64,000 bases of DNA. Origin: Agrocybe praecox (Eukaryota > Basidiomycota > Agaricomycetes > Agaricales > Agrocybaceae). Positions 11,299 to 21,900 of this stretch are shown piece by piece; the stretch's first letter is position 1, and every line of letters starts with the position of its first letter. The notes under the pieces are model-generated. The model was not told where the DNA came from and ran no database searches. It saw only the letters and a list, made by a program, of their open reading frames with translations. The stretch covers positions 1,031,618 through 1,095,617 of the forward strand of contig OZ024850.1 of assembly GCA_964017145.1 (NCBI GenBank), given 5' to 3'. The translations under genes and the position numbers were made by a program.

Positions 11299-11465
11299 AT
11301 TCAGAACTGCTCAGACCCACAGTCAGATCACATGACCAAAGGCTTTACAATTAAAGAAAAATGTAGTGGAGACAACGGGAATCGAACCCAGAGCCTTGCC
11401 AGAGGTCATGTGATATAACTACAGACAGTTTTCCAACTGCATCATAGAGACTTTAATAGTTGGCA
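11299..11465 (-). repeat. SINE-like repeat copy 1, tRNA-derived head part
   Basis: It matches 16,851-17,005 with a few substitutions. On the minus strand it carries a tRNA-like stretch. An A-box-like TGATGCAGTTGG lies near 11,445 (TGGTGCAGTTGG in copy 2). A consensus B box GGTTCGATTCC lies near 11,390. The spacing between the boxes is about 44 bases. The acceptor stem is not complementary, so it is a pol III promoter-bearing retroelement head rather than a working tRNA. Joined to 2618-2860 it makes a unit of about 405 bp. Confidence 0.75.
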
Positions 11466-11471
11466 GCCATA

Positions 11472-12672
11472 GCTGCTAATATCATTAATGATATGTAGGC
11501 AGTTGCCTAAAATTCTGATAAATGTAAGGGGGCAGTTGCTTACCTTCCTTTTTGGGAAGGTCTTTGTGACGGTGAGTAGACGAGGGTGAGCGTGAGTGGA
11601 CGAGGGTGAGAAGGGCCAGGGAGCGAGCAAGTGGCCACGGCGATGACCACGAAGATGACAGCGGCTATGATGACGAGGGCACCAGTGATGTCTGAGATGG
11701 CAACTGCGACGACTGAGAGGACCAGCACCAGGACCAGCACACCATAGATAGCAAACACCACGATGACGTGCACGAGCAGGTACGCGGTGAGGTGGGGGTG
11801 TGCACAGAGGCAAGGGTAGGTGCGCGAGGACGATGGAGGGTGCGTCTGTACGACACAAGGTAAGGGAGGAGCAATGGGACATATCCCATTGCTCCTCTTT
11901 TTTCTTTTTCTTCTTTTTTCAGTCACTTTCTTTTCTTATATCTTTCTTATGATTTTTTTTTGTTTTTATTATTATTTCTATCTGTATATAGTCTCTACTT
12001 ATATAAATTGATAATATATTTAAAAAAATTTACAAATTCAACCAATGTGCCTAAAATGGCAATAAATTCCAAAAAGGGACGCGCTTGGTCCAATGTAGTC
12101 AACCGAGCATAAGTTCAACATATTATCTAATCTAATCAGAGCAGAAAATCTTTTCCGAGTATGCGGAGAGCGCGCTGTATCAAAAATAGCTGGGTGCTCG
12201 CTCTAAAATTAGATTTATTAGTAAAATCAACATTATCCGACTACATCTCAAGCCATCCATCCCTCCCCTCCTCCCAATAGGCGCACATAGTGTTTCATAA
12301 ATCATTATTAATACATTTAAATTTATTGACAAAGTTTCGTGCCCCCAAACGTCCCTGAACCCATCGAAATATCCATACCGACGCCCAAGGAGGCCATTTT
12401 GTGCATTCGGCGGCATGTTTGGTCGTGTTTACCAGCGCCCGCCCTCCCTACAAGCCCCCTGCCCCTTCTCCCACCCTCCTAAGCGGCTCCTTGGCTTCTG
12501 AAACACCTATGCCCGCCTCCCCAAGCCATTTCCCACCCATATATGCCTGCCCCGGCACCTAAAAACATCAAAAAAAGAGACTTTCCCAAAAAGGAAGGTA
12601 GGCAACTGCCTCCCTACATTTATCAGGTTTTTAGGCAACTGCCTATATATCATATATGACAGTAGCATATAC
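11472..12672. mobile_element. non-autonomous TIR element, about 1.2 kb
   Basis: Imperfect inverted repeats of about 95 bp lie at 11472-11566 and 12578-12672. Each contains two copies of a near-palindromic GGCAGTTGCC motif and ends at TTTTTGGGAA(G/A)GTCT. The interior has no transposase, only low-complexity GC-rich DNA (11570-11880 and 12240-12560) and AT-rich spacer. Several long ORFs there are composition artefacts. The outer boundaries and the target duplication could not be fixed. The right end abuts a broken TET/JBP-like gene. Confidence 0.6.
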
Positions 12673-12681
12673 AGGTGCCTG

Positions 12682-13740
12682 GGGGGAATTCTATTGCCAG
12701 GCCACAGTGTCACAGTATCAAATGGCCGCCTTTTGTTGGGTTGTAAGTGCCTAGGGCGGTGATTGCGCACCATCCAAATGAAATATTATTGAAGTCGTAG
12801 TGTTTGAGGCATATGACTTGGGGACCCATGTTGTAGGTAGTACCAGGAAGGATGCTTGTCTTGAAGTCCCGGGTTAAATCCCCGTCGTGCTCGTAAAGAC
12901 TGGAAAGGGTGCTGGTGTAATGGTCATGAAGATCAGAAGCCCAGGTGGCCATGATGCCTGGGATAGGTAGGTATTAGCATAGATATGGGGTATAAACAAA
13001 TGAGACGAAATTGGTGCTACTTACTTGAAGCAAAGCCGGCCAATCTCTTGAAAGGTTCCATGTCATTAAGTTCATTTATTATGGCTTGGTTGCGACTTGA
13101 GTTTTTTAGGTTCATGGGCCTCATCTGGCTGCCGCCGTGCGACACCCCACAGCAGACCTTCATCCAGCGCCCTCGTCAATTTTTTGTCGTTCTTTCGGAG
13201 GAGAATGGCAGCAATCGTGTCTCTCTTCGAGGGCGGAGGCGGCAGATCGGTGAATATCCCCCCCGTTTGGGTCAGAGGGACAACCGGCACACACACCAAA
13301 CACGGTTCCCTCGGTGTCAAGAAGTGGAACGACGGTCCTGTAACGGGTCAAGAAAGATACAGCGAGGGAACATCAATGAGCAGACGTACCTTTTATCCCA
13401 TTTCAGCAGCTTCATCTTGAATTCAGAATTTTCCCTAACAACTTCTTCCAATGTGTATTGAACGGAGGACTTGTGCTTATCGTTGAGCCCTGTGTAACCA
13501 GTGGAGATGGCTTTCTTCTCATCCAGTTCAAAAATGAGTTGTGCTGGCTTTGAGTTCTCGAGGTGTTTCTGCGTGTTTGCCTTCTTAACGGTGTTGGTGG
13601 TCCGCACGTCCTCCCACTGCAATTGCCGTTTCTTGTTTCGGTTATTGTGAGATTGTTTTTGTTTCTTAGCTCTGCGTGAGTCTGGTTCGCTGGGGAGTGG
13701 TTCAGGAAACACATTGTCAGCATTGGATCCTGTTTCTTGT
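12682..13740 (-). pseudogene. TET/JBP-like 2OG-Fe(II) dioxygenase gene relic
   Basis: Minus-strand exons resemble a multicopy agaricomycete family that I associate with the fungal TET/JBP-like dioxygenases, a group that includes enzymes acting on modified bases. A basic N-terminal region (RRAKKQKQ, NRNKKRQL) is followed by STGYTGLNDKHKSSVQYTLEE, then PLLDTEGTVFGVCAGCPSD and LNDMEPFKRLAGFASS. The start of the double-stranded beta helix is LKHYDFNNISFGWCAITALG, with the expected iron-binding H-x-D as HYD near 12791. GGHLIL follows, then TGA (12710-12712) where the family has Trp, then LAIEFPPG. The distal His and Arg are missing because the TIR element begins there. The middle (13070-13340) needs a frame change. 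It is inactive. The family assignment is from memory of motifs. Confidence 0.58.
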
Positions 13741-13865
13741 TAAAAACAGGACAACAGAAGGTTGTTGAGAAGGAAGAAATACACTCATTCCCAAAAAGCC
13801 CTACAATCATATCGACACTAACACTTCTAAAAACAATAAAACCTAAGTGACATATGCAAGAAAAA
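13741..13865. other. AT-rich spacer
   Basis: Nothing recognisable lies between the dioxygenase relic and the 105-bp satellite. Confidence 0.4.
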
Positions 13866-14190
13866 CATGATACACATGACAAATTAAAACACGACATATG
13901 TGTCAGTCTAGCATGACATATTTGTCAGCCTAAAAGAAAAACACATGGTTACAAGTCTAGAAACATTATGATTATGACATATGCAACAAACTAACACAAC
14001 ATATGTGTCAGCCTAGCATGACATATTTGTCAGCCTAGTAGAAAACATATAGTTACAAGCCCAAAAACATTATGATCATGACATATGCAACAAACTAACA
14101 AAAACATATGAGTTGGACTAGCATGACATATCTGCCAGTCTAACACTAAGCACATGGTTACCAACCTAAAACCATTATGATTAACACCTG
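13866..14190. repeat. tandem repeat, 105-bp period, about 3 units
   Basis: Each unit holds ACATATGTGTCAGCCTAGC, then GACATATTTGTCAGCC, then a CACATGGTTACAAG block, then ATTATGATTATGACATATGC. The equivalent ACATATG motif begins at 13894, 13999 and 14104, giving an exact 105-base period. Units are about 85% alike by eye. The repeated TGACATAT/ATATGTCA motifs make the unit partly self-complementary. Confidence 0.85.
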
Positions 14191-14379
14191 TCACTATGAA
14201 ACATGAACAAGGAAGTAGGATAGAAAATAGTATAAATATGTAGTAGATAACAGACAAGAATAATCATCCTACCTTTTCCCCCACAACTTTACTGATTTAA
14301 ACCTCTTACTAAGAAAGCTTTTAATTACAAAAGTTTTACTACATACTTCAAGGATCACTTACTTTTATTAAAAAGTTGA

Positions 14380-14996
14380 GGTAACTCAGAAGTGGCAAGC
14401 ATCGATAAGCCTTGTCATCCAGATTCTGCTTTGCCAAGAAAATATATCTTTCTTTTCTCCCACGGTATTTCAGAAGTGATAAGCATCCTTATCATCCAGA
14501 TTCTGACTTACAAATAAGATATATTCCTGTCTCCCACGATATACTAGCTACGAATTCAGTATTTCAGAAGTGTTAAGCATCAATAAGTCTTAGCATCCAG
14601 ATTCTGATCTACACGGTCTACTCATTCGGTATTTCAGAAGTGTTAAGCATCGATAAGTCTTAGCATCCAGATTCTGATCTACACGGTCTACTCATTCGGT
14701 ATTTCAGAAGTGTTAAGCATCGATAAGTCTTAGCATCCAGATTCTGATTTACACGGTCTACAAATTTGGTATCTCAGAAGTGTTAAGCATCGATAAGTCT
14801 TAACATCCAGATTCTGATTTATACGGTCTACGAATAAGATACGCTCTACAATTTACAGTATTTCAGAAGTGATAAGCATCGGTAAGCCTTATCATCCAGA
14901 TTCTGATCTACAAGGATACTTCAAGTATCAACAGATAAGGCACGAAGGTCAAAAGTGATAAGATAAGATAATCTTTATCATCCATATTTTGATCTA
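14380..14996. repeat. minisatellite, 70-bp period, about 8 hairpin-forming units
   Basis: The unit is TTTCAGAAGTGTTAAGCATC, then GATAAGTCTTAGCATCCAGATTCTG, then a spacer with ACGGTCTAC. Three adjacent units (from 14628, 14698 and 14768) repeat exactly every 70 bases, and outer units are more divergent. The core is an inverted repeat: CAGAA pairs with TTCTG, and GTGATAAG pairs with CTTATCA in the 14870 unit. Confidence 0.88.
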
Positions 14997-15074
14997 TCTT
15001 CTTTTTTGTTTCTCTAATCATCTTTGTGCTTTACTCACACTTATATTTTGATTACAGCTTTACTACTTCACATT

Positions 15075-15270
15075 TCAACACATACTAAATTTTACCTTTG
15101 AACCAATTGGTATATCCCGAACATAACAGTTCCGGTAAACCCAAGTGAAAACCTTTTTCACGTTGACAGCGTCTGGTACCGGTCGTTTATTGGGATTTGG
15201 TGATTTGGAAGAGCAAGGTTCACATAGTGCTGGCAGATTCATGTATGAGTTGTTCATAGTTACACATTTA
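15075..15270 (-). pseudogene. gene fragment with PALCEPC motif, unrecognised
   Basis: The minus-strand frame reads KCVTMNNSYMNLPALCEPC, a linker, then RPVPDAVNVKKVFTWVYRN to IPIGSK, followed by a splice donor GTAAAA. It may be an upstream exon of the dioxygenase relic, or of an unrelated gene. The MITE at 15271 cuts it at its 5' side. No start codon of its own is visible outside the MITE end. Confidence 0.35.
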
Positions 15271-16097
15271 AGGTGATGCGTCCACACCAGTAGTTGCCCA
15301 ATTGCCTAAATTCATGTATCAGGGTGACTGAAGGTGACTAGAGGGCCGTAGTCATGTGAAAAGCATGTGATATACATGTGATATACATGTGATATGCATG
15401 TGATCTGGGTACAGCCACCAAAACTATTCTTATTGAAGTGTTCTAAAAATAAATTAGAGCTAAAAAATAGATTTGTTTGGTCTAGCAAAATATCCAAAGC
15501 ATTCTAAAAATATATCTGACCTAAAAATAGATATATTCTAAAAATAGATTACATTATATTTGGCAAATTTGTATAATGTTCTAAAAATAAATCTGTTTTA
15601 AAAATAGATTCGATCATATTTGGCAAATTGGTGAGGGTCCTAAAATAAACTATATTTAAATATATATTTATCTTATCTTATCTTATCTTATCTTATCTTA
15701 TCTTAGTCCTATTTATTTCACTGTTATCTATATATCTAGCTAATATCTATGAAAGCGACTTTGTCTCAAAATCTCAAAGTGCAAAGTTCTCTTGCCTTAT
15801 TGGGTTGTCTGGATGTGATGTCACTCAAAGGCCTTGTTTGTTTTGCATCCTGCATGCCCCTGCCTGCTTAGATCATTATTTATAGTTTGTTTGCATTTGA
15901 GGCCATATAAACATATGAGTGAAGCCCAAACATGTAAATAGAGGCAAAAAAAAAGTCATGTGCATGGACTTTGATCCCATCAATCACAAACACATGACTA
16001 TCAGGTGATAAGTCACAAATGGTCACAATAGGCCGGCCAGACGTCCTGATACATGATTTTGGGCAATTGGGTAACTACTGGTGTGGATGCATCACCT
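15271..16097. mobile_element. MITE with 53-bp TIRs and TA target duplication
   Basis: The ends are inverted repeats of 53 bp with four mismatches (AGGTGATGC at 15271, its complement ending at 16097). TA dinucleotides flank both sides (15269-15270, 16098-16099), as in Tc1/mariner insertions. The interior lacks coding capacity. It has repeated TCTAAAAATA(G/A)AT motifs at 15,440-15,660 and a (TTATC)n array at about 15,672-15,707. It separates two minus-strand gene fragments. Confidence 0.85.
15672..15707. repeat. (TTATC)n microsatellite
   Basis: About seven perfect TTATC pentamers inside the MITE. Confidence 0.9.
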
Positions 16098-16431
16098 TAA
16101 TTAAGCAACTATGGGGAGTTGATATAGAAATTTGACAGCACAGGCTGCAAGGTTGGGGAGTGGCTTGAACGTTGAAACTTCCGTCAAGAGCTAGACATGG
16201 AGGGCTATAAATTAGTCAAAGTAGTAGTAAAATTTTGAATAGCGACTCAGACGTACCTGGTAAAAGAGAGATTTCCGCCCCAACCTCTCCCTCACATTCA
16301 TCCGCGCTGGTCAAAGGTGAAAGACTGAAAAGGGCATCAAATTCTTCTTGTTCACAATTTGCGGCAGCATGCATGAGCAATGCAAAGTTGAATCCTGGGT
16401 AGTTTACGACGACAGGTGTGTCTTCTTTCAT
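16098..16431 (-). pseudogene. gene fragment, 5' exon with acidic peptide, unrecognised
   Basis: The minus-strand ATG at 16431 opens MKEDTPVVVNYPGFNFALLM, followed by an acidic segment ending AEISLLPG at about 16258. A good donor GTACGT comes next. The probable acceptor at about 16147 leads to PVLSNFYINSP and then the MITE. It could be the first exon of the gene whose later part is at 15075-15270, but no family is recognised. Confidence 0.35.
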
Positions 16432-16612
16432 ATCTGAGTCTCTAGTTTTCCTAAATCATACGTCAGTTCTAAAAGGCAAGCAAAATGAGGTGGAACGGTG
16501 CGTTGTATGCAGTGTATCCCCGTGCGTGAGGATTCCTAACATTGTGTACCATCCATGTGGATAAAAAGGAGGAAAGATGATGAAGGGACTCACCTCAAAA
16601 GGTGGGTTTGAA

Positions 16613-17005
16613 GGAGGTCTTTACTCTGAGCCACATTTACCAAGCGGTACTGGTCAGACTTTTGACTTGTCTGAGCAGTTCTGAGCGGAAATTTAGGATT
16701 TCCCTCTCAGCCATTTGGCTGAGAAAGACACCCCAAATGTCCAAGCATTTCCGATCAGAATCACTCAGACAGATCAAAACTGGTCAGACAGCTCAGCTTT
16801 CCGAGCTCCAATCCCTATCTGACAACTGAGTGAAACCATTCAGAACTGCTCAGACTCACAGTCAGATCACATGACCAAAGGCTTTACAATTAAAGAAAAA
16901 TGTGGTAGAGACAACGGGAATCGAACCCAGAGCCTTGCCAGAGGTCATGTGATATAACTACGGACAGTTTTCCAACTGCACCATAGAGACTTTGATAGTT
17001 GGTCA
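16613..17005 (-). repeat. SINE-like repeat copy 2, unsplit (empty-site copy)
   Basis: About 393 bp matching 2618-2860 joined to 11299-11465. On the minus strand the head carries A-box TGGTGCAGTTGG near 16,980 and B-box GGTTCGATTCC near 16,920. The body contains several TCAGA/TCTGA-rich short repeats. Across the position where copy 1 is split it reads AAACCATTCAGAACTG with a single ATT. Boundaries are where similarity between the copies stops. Flanking duplications were not found. Confidence 0.75.
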
Positions 17006-17360
17006 TCTTAAAGTAGCTATATTGGCGTGAACGACGAGGACGGCATGAACGACGGCAGTGATGCAAACGACGAGGACAACAGACACCAGCGACGACGCCG
17101 ACGACGAGACGACATGCACGTCAGCAACGATGATGCCAACGCCCATGACTGCGCCAACGACGACAGGGCAACGACAACGGCGCCATGCCAATGATGACGT
17201 GACGGTCAGCAGCGGCGATACAATACGACACGACACGACGGCAACATGCCAACAACCGACGGACGAGCGTGGCGACACCGACGAACACGAGGGGTCGGGG
17301 TTGGGGCAAGGGCATGACATGGCAAGGCAAGGAAGGTGTATAGGACGCCGAAGGTGATAG
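17006..17360. repeat. GACGAC-type low-complexity DNA
   Basis: Imperfect GAC/ACGACG repeats give open frames on both strands (17003-17357), which are compositional and not genes. Confidence 0.6.
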
Positions 17361-17464
17361 AAAGCGGGGAACAGATACTACCAGGTAAGTACCCCATCCA
17401 CACAGTCTCCTCGCTCACCGCCGCTGTCCACAGGCTGGCTGCTAGCCATGGTGCTCTGCAGCCT

Positions 17465-17645
17465 CTGTCTGGACCCCCACTGGCCCCCTTTCCCCACCTC
17501 CCCTGCTCCCTTTCCTGTCCTCCCCCATCCATCTCCTTCCTCCCTCTTCCCCACCCCCTTCCCTTCTCTCTTCCTTATCCTCCTTCCCTCTCCTCTTCTC
17601 TATTTCTCCCCTTCCCCTTCTTCCCCTATTTTCTCTCCAATTATA
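17465..17645. repeat. (CT)-rich polypyrimidine tract
   Basis: About 180 bases of nearly pure C and T on the plus strand (TTCCTCCC-like). The open frames across it are artefacts. Confidence 0.8.
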
Positions 17646-18462
17646 TAGGTATATAAGATTATGTATATTATACATTTAATAAATTAAATTTCGCTTTTTT
17701 TATATGTTTTTTTATGTGAATTTCATGTTTTGGGTGAATGTTACGTTTTAAAAAACATAAGTGACCTTGCATAAAATATGCAAATGGCAATTTTTCACTA
17801 AGTCTGACTGGATTCTGGATGGAGTCCACCAGACTCCAGTGGAATCCAGCACAAAAAGCATGCTAATCCACTGGACTCCACCAGGATGTGTGTTTTAGCT
17901 GATAATCAACCAAAAGTATGGTCAGAAACACTTGGTAATGATCAGAAAAACTCGGTAATGGTCAGTTCTGCTCAGACTCAGTCAGACCCACTTGTTTCTA
18001 GTCAGATCCAGTTGGTAGTCGTGGGGCAGAGTAAAGTACTGGGCCTAAACATAGACTTACCGGGTAAAACAGAAAGGCCGTCAGCACAAATACACATACC
18101 TAATGAAATGGTAGGATAGGGATCAGAATGATGAATTATGCAGGGTCAGTTGCTGCTTCAGAAAAGGTAGGCAGCAGCGCAAGGGGGGACTTACATAGCT
18201 GAGAGGCTGAATTAGGCATTGGAAGGGTGGGTGAAGCATTGGAAAGGTGGACTTGCCATTAGCGATGGGACATGCATCAGTTGTGACCCCGCCAGATGAG
18301 GTGCTAGATAGAGGGAGGGATACGTATTGGGAGATTCAGAAAGGAAGGGTAAACTGTGCCTACTCTCTTGGCTACCCAGGAGTTGTGCACCTCTCATAGG
18401 AGACTGTACAGGTGTCGTCGAGGTAATGGGCGACTTCAACTACACGTCAGAAGATAGGAAAG
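17646..18462. other. spacer with no supportable gene
   Basis: It contains a cluster of inverted GGAGTCCACCAG/CTGGTGGACTCC motifs at 17,820-17,885. A weakly SINE-like patch with CAGTTCTGCTCAGACTCAG lies near 17,960. A 75-codon minus-strand ORF (18212-18439) has no recognised family. Confidence 0.4.
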
Positions 18463-18520
18463 TGTCAGGGCAACACTAAGATCGGTGTGACAAGGCCACC
18501 AACAAAGACAAAGCAAGAGG

Positions 18521-18575
<55 letters not shown>

Positions 18576-18957
18576 AGAGAGAAAGATACTCAATGGTTCT
18601 AAGAGATCACACCAATGATAGTGGATATCCTAAGAGATTGAAGCTGGGGCTACAGCTACATACATGTCCAGCTATTCTAGAATATTCCTACATGACATCA
18701 TAGAAAGGAATGATGAGTAAAGCAATGACATCATAAAGAAAGTAAAAGAATAATGTGGAATGATGTGGAATGGATGAGGCTATGCTCATGGGAAATTAAA
18801 GTGATAAGTATCTAATCAAATGATAATCAAATGATAATCAAGAGATAATAAAGAGATAATCAAAGATATGAAGCAGATAAGATATCTACACATCTACAAA
18901 AGGGAAAAATGCGAAATAAATGTAGAAAAATAAGGAAAAATAGGGGAAACCCTGACA
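18463..18957 (-). repeat. 3' LTR of Gypsy element (TATA region deleted)
   Basis: The 495-bp LTR has a (GA)n tract at 18,520-18,575. Compared with the other two LTRs it lacks 16 bases containing TATATATA. The junction at about 18670 reads TGTCCAGCTATTC, and the lost segment is bounded by CAG repeats. The U3 half otherwise looks identical to the 5' LTR, while the R/U5 half has several substitutions. Confidence 0.93.
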
Positions 18958-18985
18958 TCACCCCCTCTCTAAGGCACATTTCCCA
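18958..18985 (-). other. polypurine tract of Gypsy element
   Basis: On the minus strand AGAGAGGGGGTGA lies directly next to the 3' LTR and includes the pol stop codon TGA. It should prime plus-strand DNA synthesis. Confidence 0.75.
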
Positions 18986-21900
18986 CAATGTGCACATGTA
19001 TGACTGAGTTTGGAGGGTTTCAGAGGAGGTGGAGGTTCAGTAAAATTAATTAGAAGAGAAAATGAGAGTCTATCAAAAGTTAAGGCAGAAATTTTTCTGG
19101 GAGCAGCTGGGTGTTTTGCATGGAATTCCTTGATTGATTTAGCTGCTCTTTTCAGATTTTCAGCAGGTTCCCAAGTACTTTCTTCATTTGGGTAGTTTTT
19201 CCATTTCACCAAATACTGCAGCTTATTTCTGAATAATCTGCTGTCCTTGATGTACTCAACTTCCCATTCAGGGTTTTCTCCTTTGATAACTGGTGGAGGT
19301 CTGGACGGGGGCTTCCTACCAACTGGATCAGGATGATGGGGCATGAGCTTGACCACATTGAATACAGGATGGATCTTCATAGTAGAAGGCAATTTCAATT
19401 CATAGGCATTTGGACCAACAACTTTGGTAATCTTGTATGGTCCATATCTTTTGTCCTCCAATTTCTTGGAAGGCCTATCAGTCTTCAAGTCCTTGCCATC
19501 TAGCCAAACCATGTCTCCAACCTTATACTCAGTAGGTGCACCTCTGTGTCTATCATAAAATTTGGCCATATCATCAGCAGCCTTTTTGAGTGCAGACTCT
19601 GCTTCTTTTCTGGCCTCTTCCATGTTTTTCACAAAGGTATCTACAGTGTCCATCTTGCTGTCTCTAAGAGGTTCTGTGCCCATCCTGGGATGTCTACCAT
19701 TATTGAGCATGAAAGGTGTTTGCCTAGTAGATGCTTGAACTCTGTTGTTGTAGGAGAATTCAGCTAAGGACAACCATTCTACCCAGTCTTGTCTGTGGTT
19801 TATGAAAAGCCTGAGGTATTGTTCTACTTCTTGATTTACCCTCTCAGTTTGACCATCTGTCTGAGGGTGATAAGCTGTAGATGAAGCAGTCTGAATACCT
19901 AATAAGGAGTTGAGCTCTTTCATGAACTTGGAGACAAACTGAGGACCTCTATCACAGATTATTTTGATAGGTAGACCATGCAGTTTCCAGACATAGTCCC
20001 TGTAGAGCTTAGCAGTACCTTCAGATGTGACCTCATCTGTGGTAGGTATGATGTGGATCATCTTGCTAAGCCTATCTACAACTATCATGATGGCATTGTA
20101 CCCTTGACACTCAGGTAATCCAGTGATAAAGTCCACAGTAATGGTTTGCCAGACATCAGAAGGAATTTCAGTAGGGGTCAGGAAGCCAACAGGCTTAGCT
20201 GGGAATGTCTTTGTCCTGTTACATCTATCACAGCTTCTAGTGTAGGCTGCAATGTAGTGAGACATTCCTGGCCACCAATAATTTCTAGAGACAAGCTCTA
20301 TTGTCTTCCATTTTCCTGGATGTCCAGCAATATAGGCATCATGATGTAGTTCCACAATTTTCCTTCTAAGATCTTTGTCCTTAGGAACATACACCTTCCC
20401 TCTATAGAGAATAAGTCCTTGCTCTTCTGCCCATTCCTGTCCTTCTATCTTCTTGGTTGAGGATCCCTTCAATTCTTGTAATGCCTTTACAACCTTTTCA
20501 TCCATGTCCTTTGCCTCTCTGATTTTCTTTAGAAGATCAGTCTCAGGACCAGACAAAATGGTGTGCCCCTGTTTGAGAGCTTGGATTTTGAAGTAGGAAG
20601 GTTTGAGGAGAACTACATTTTCATTATCATTCTCCCCCTTCTTATGATCTGATCTTCTTGACAGAGCATCTGGCTTTAAGGATTTTTTACCAGGTCTATG
20701 ATGAAGAGAAAAGTCAAATCTGGACAAAAACAGAGACCATCTGGCCTGCCTCCTGCTTAACTTCTGGGCAGTCATAAAGTACTCTAGATTTTTGTGGTCT
20801 GTCCAAATCTCAAAGGTATGTTGAGTCCCTTCAAGATAATGTCTCCATTCATCTAGTGCTCTGATAATTGCCAGCATTTCCTTGTCATGGATCTCATAGT
20901 TCCTTTCTACTTCAGAGAGAGACTTAGACATAAAGGCTACAGGATGCCACTTCCCATCTGATCCTTCCTGAGATAAGACAGCCCCAGTAGCATAATCTGA
21001 GCTATCTGCTTCAACTTTATATGGCTTATTATCATCAGGGAAAACCAAAACAGGGGAGGATGTGACCTTAAGCTTTAACTGATCAAAGGCTTCCTGATGT
21101 CTAAGTCCCCATCTCCAGACTGTTCCCTTCTTTGTCAATTCATGAAGTGGCTTGGCAATGTCTGCAAAATCCTCTATGAACCTTCTGTAGAAGTTGACAA
21201 ATCCCAAGAATGATTGAACATCCTTGACATTTTCAGGTTCAGGCCATTTGGAAACTCCCTCTACTTTGACAGGATCCATTTCAATCTTGCCTTGTGAAAC
21301 GATAAGTCCAAGATATTCAATCTTTTCCTTTTCAAATTCACATTTTTCCGCTTTAAGGTAGAGTTTGTTATCTTCCAGGATTTGCAAGACCTTCTTGACT
21401 ACCTCCCTATGATGCTCAAGAGTTTCAGTGAAGACCAATATGTCATCCATGTACACAATGACCACATTGCCATCAATAAGCTCTATGAAGATGTCATTCA
21501 TCATAGTTTGAAAGGTGGCAGGACTATTGGTTAAGCCAAAGAACATGACCAATGGTTCAAACAGCCCTCTATTAGTTCTAAAGGCTGCCTTCCATTCATC
21601 TCCTTCCTTAACTCTGACATTGTTAAATCCCCATCTGACATCCAGCTTGGTGAAGTATTTAGCTTTACTGAGTTTGGTGATGATGTCAGAGATAAGAGGC
21701 AAAGGGTAGGAGTTTTTGATGGTCATTTCATTGAGCTTCCTATAGTCCTGAACTAGTCTAAGAGAGCCATCCTTCTTTTTGACAAAGAAAACAGGGGATG
21801 CCATAGGTGACTTAGAAGGTCTGATTCTGCCAGATTTCAGATTTTCCTCTAGAAAGGCATCAAGCTCTTTCTGCTCCTTGGGTGAAAGAGGATATATCTT

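Noticed and set aside
11385..11460. A tRNA gene on the minus strand
   Set aside because: A and B boxes are present, but the acceptor stem does not pair and the same segment recurs in a longer repeat, so it is a SINE head.
11442..11926. Several long minus-strand ORFs in GACGAGGGTGAGCG-type DNA
   Set aside because: Three overlapping frames are open at once over low-complexity sequence, so openness reflects composition.
13860..14996. CRISPR-like array
   Set aside because: Repeats are 70 and 105 bp with similar, not unique, spacers, in a eukaryotic context with introns and transposons. These are minisatellites.
17003..17675. ORFs on both strands over GACGAC and CT-rich tracts
   Set aside because: Both strands are open over simple repeats. 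The peptides are monotonous, with no start context or splice logic.
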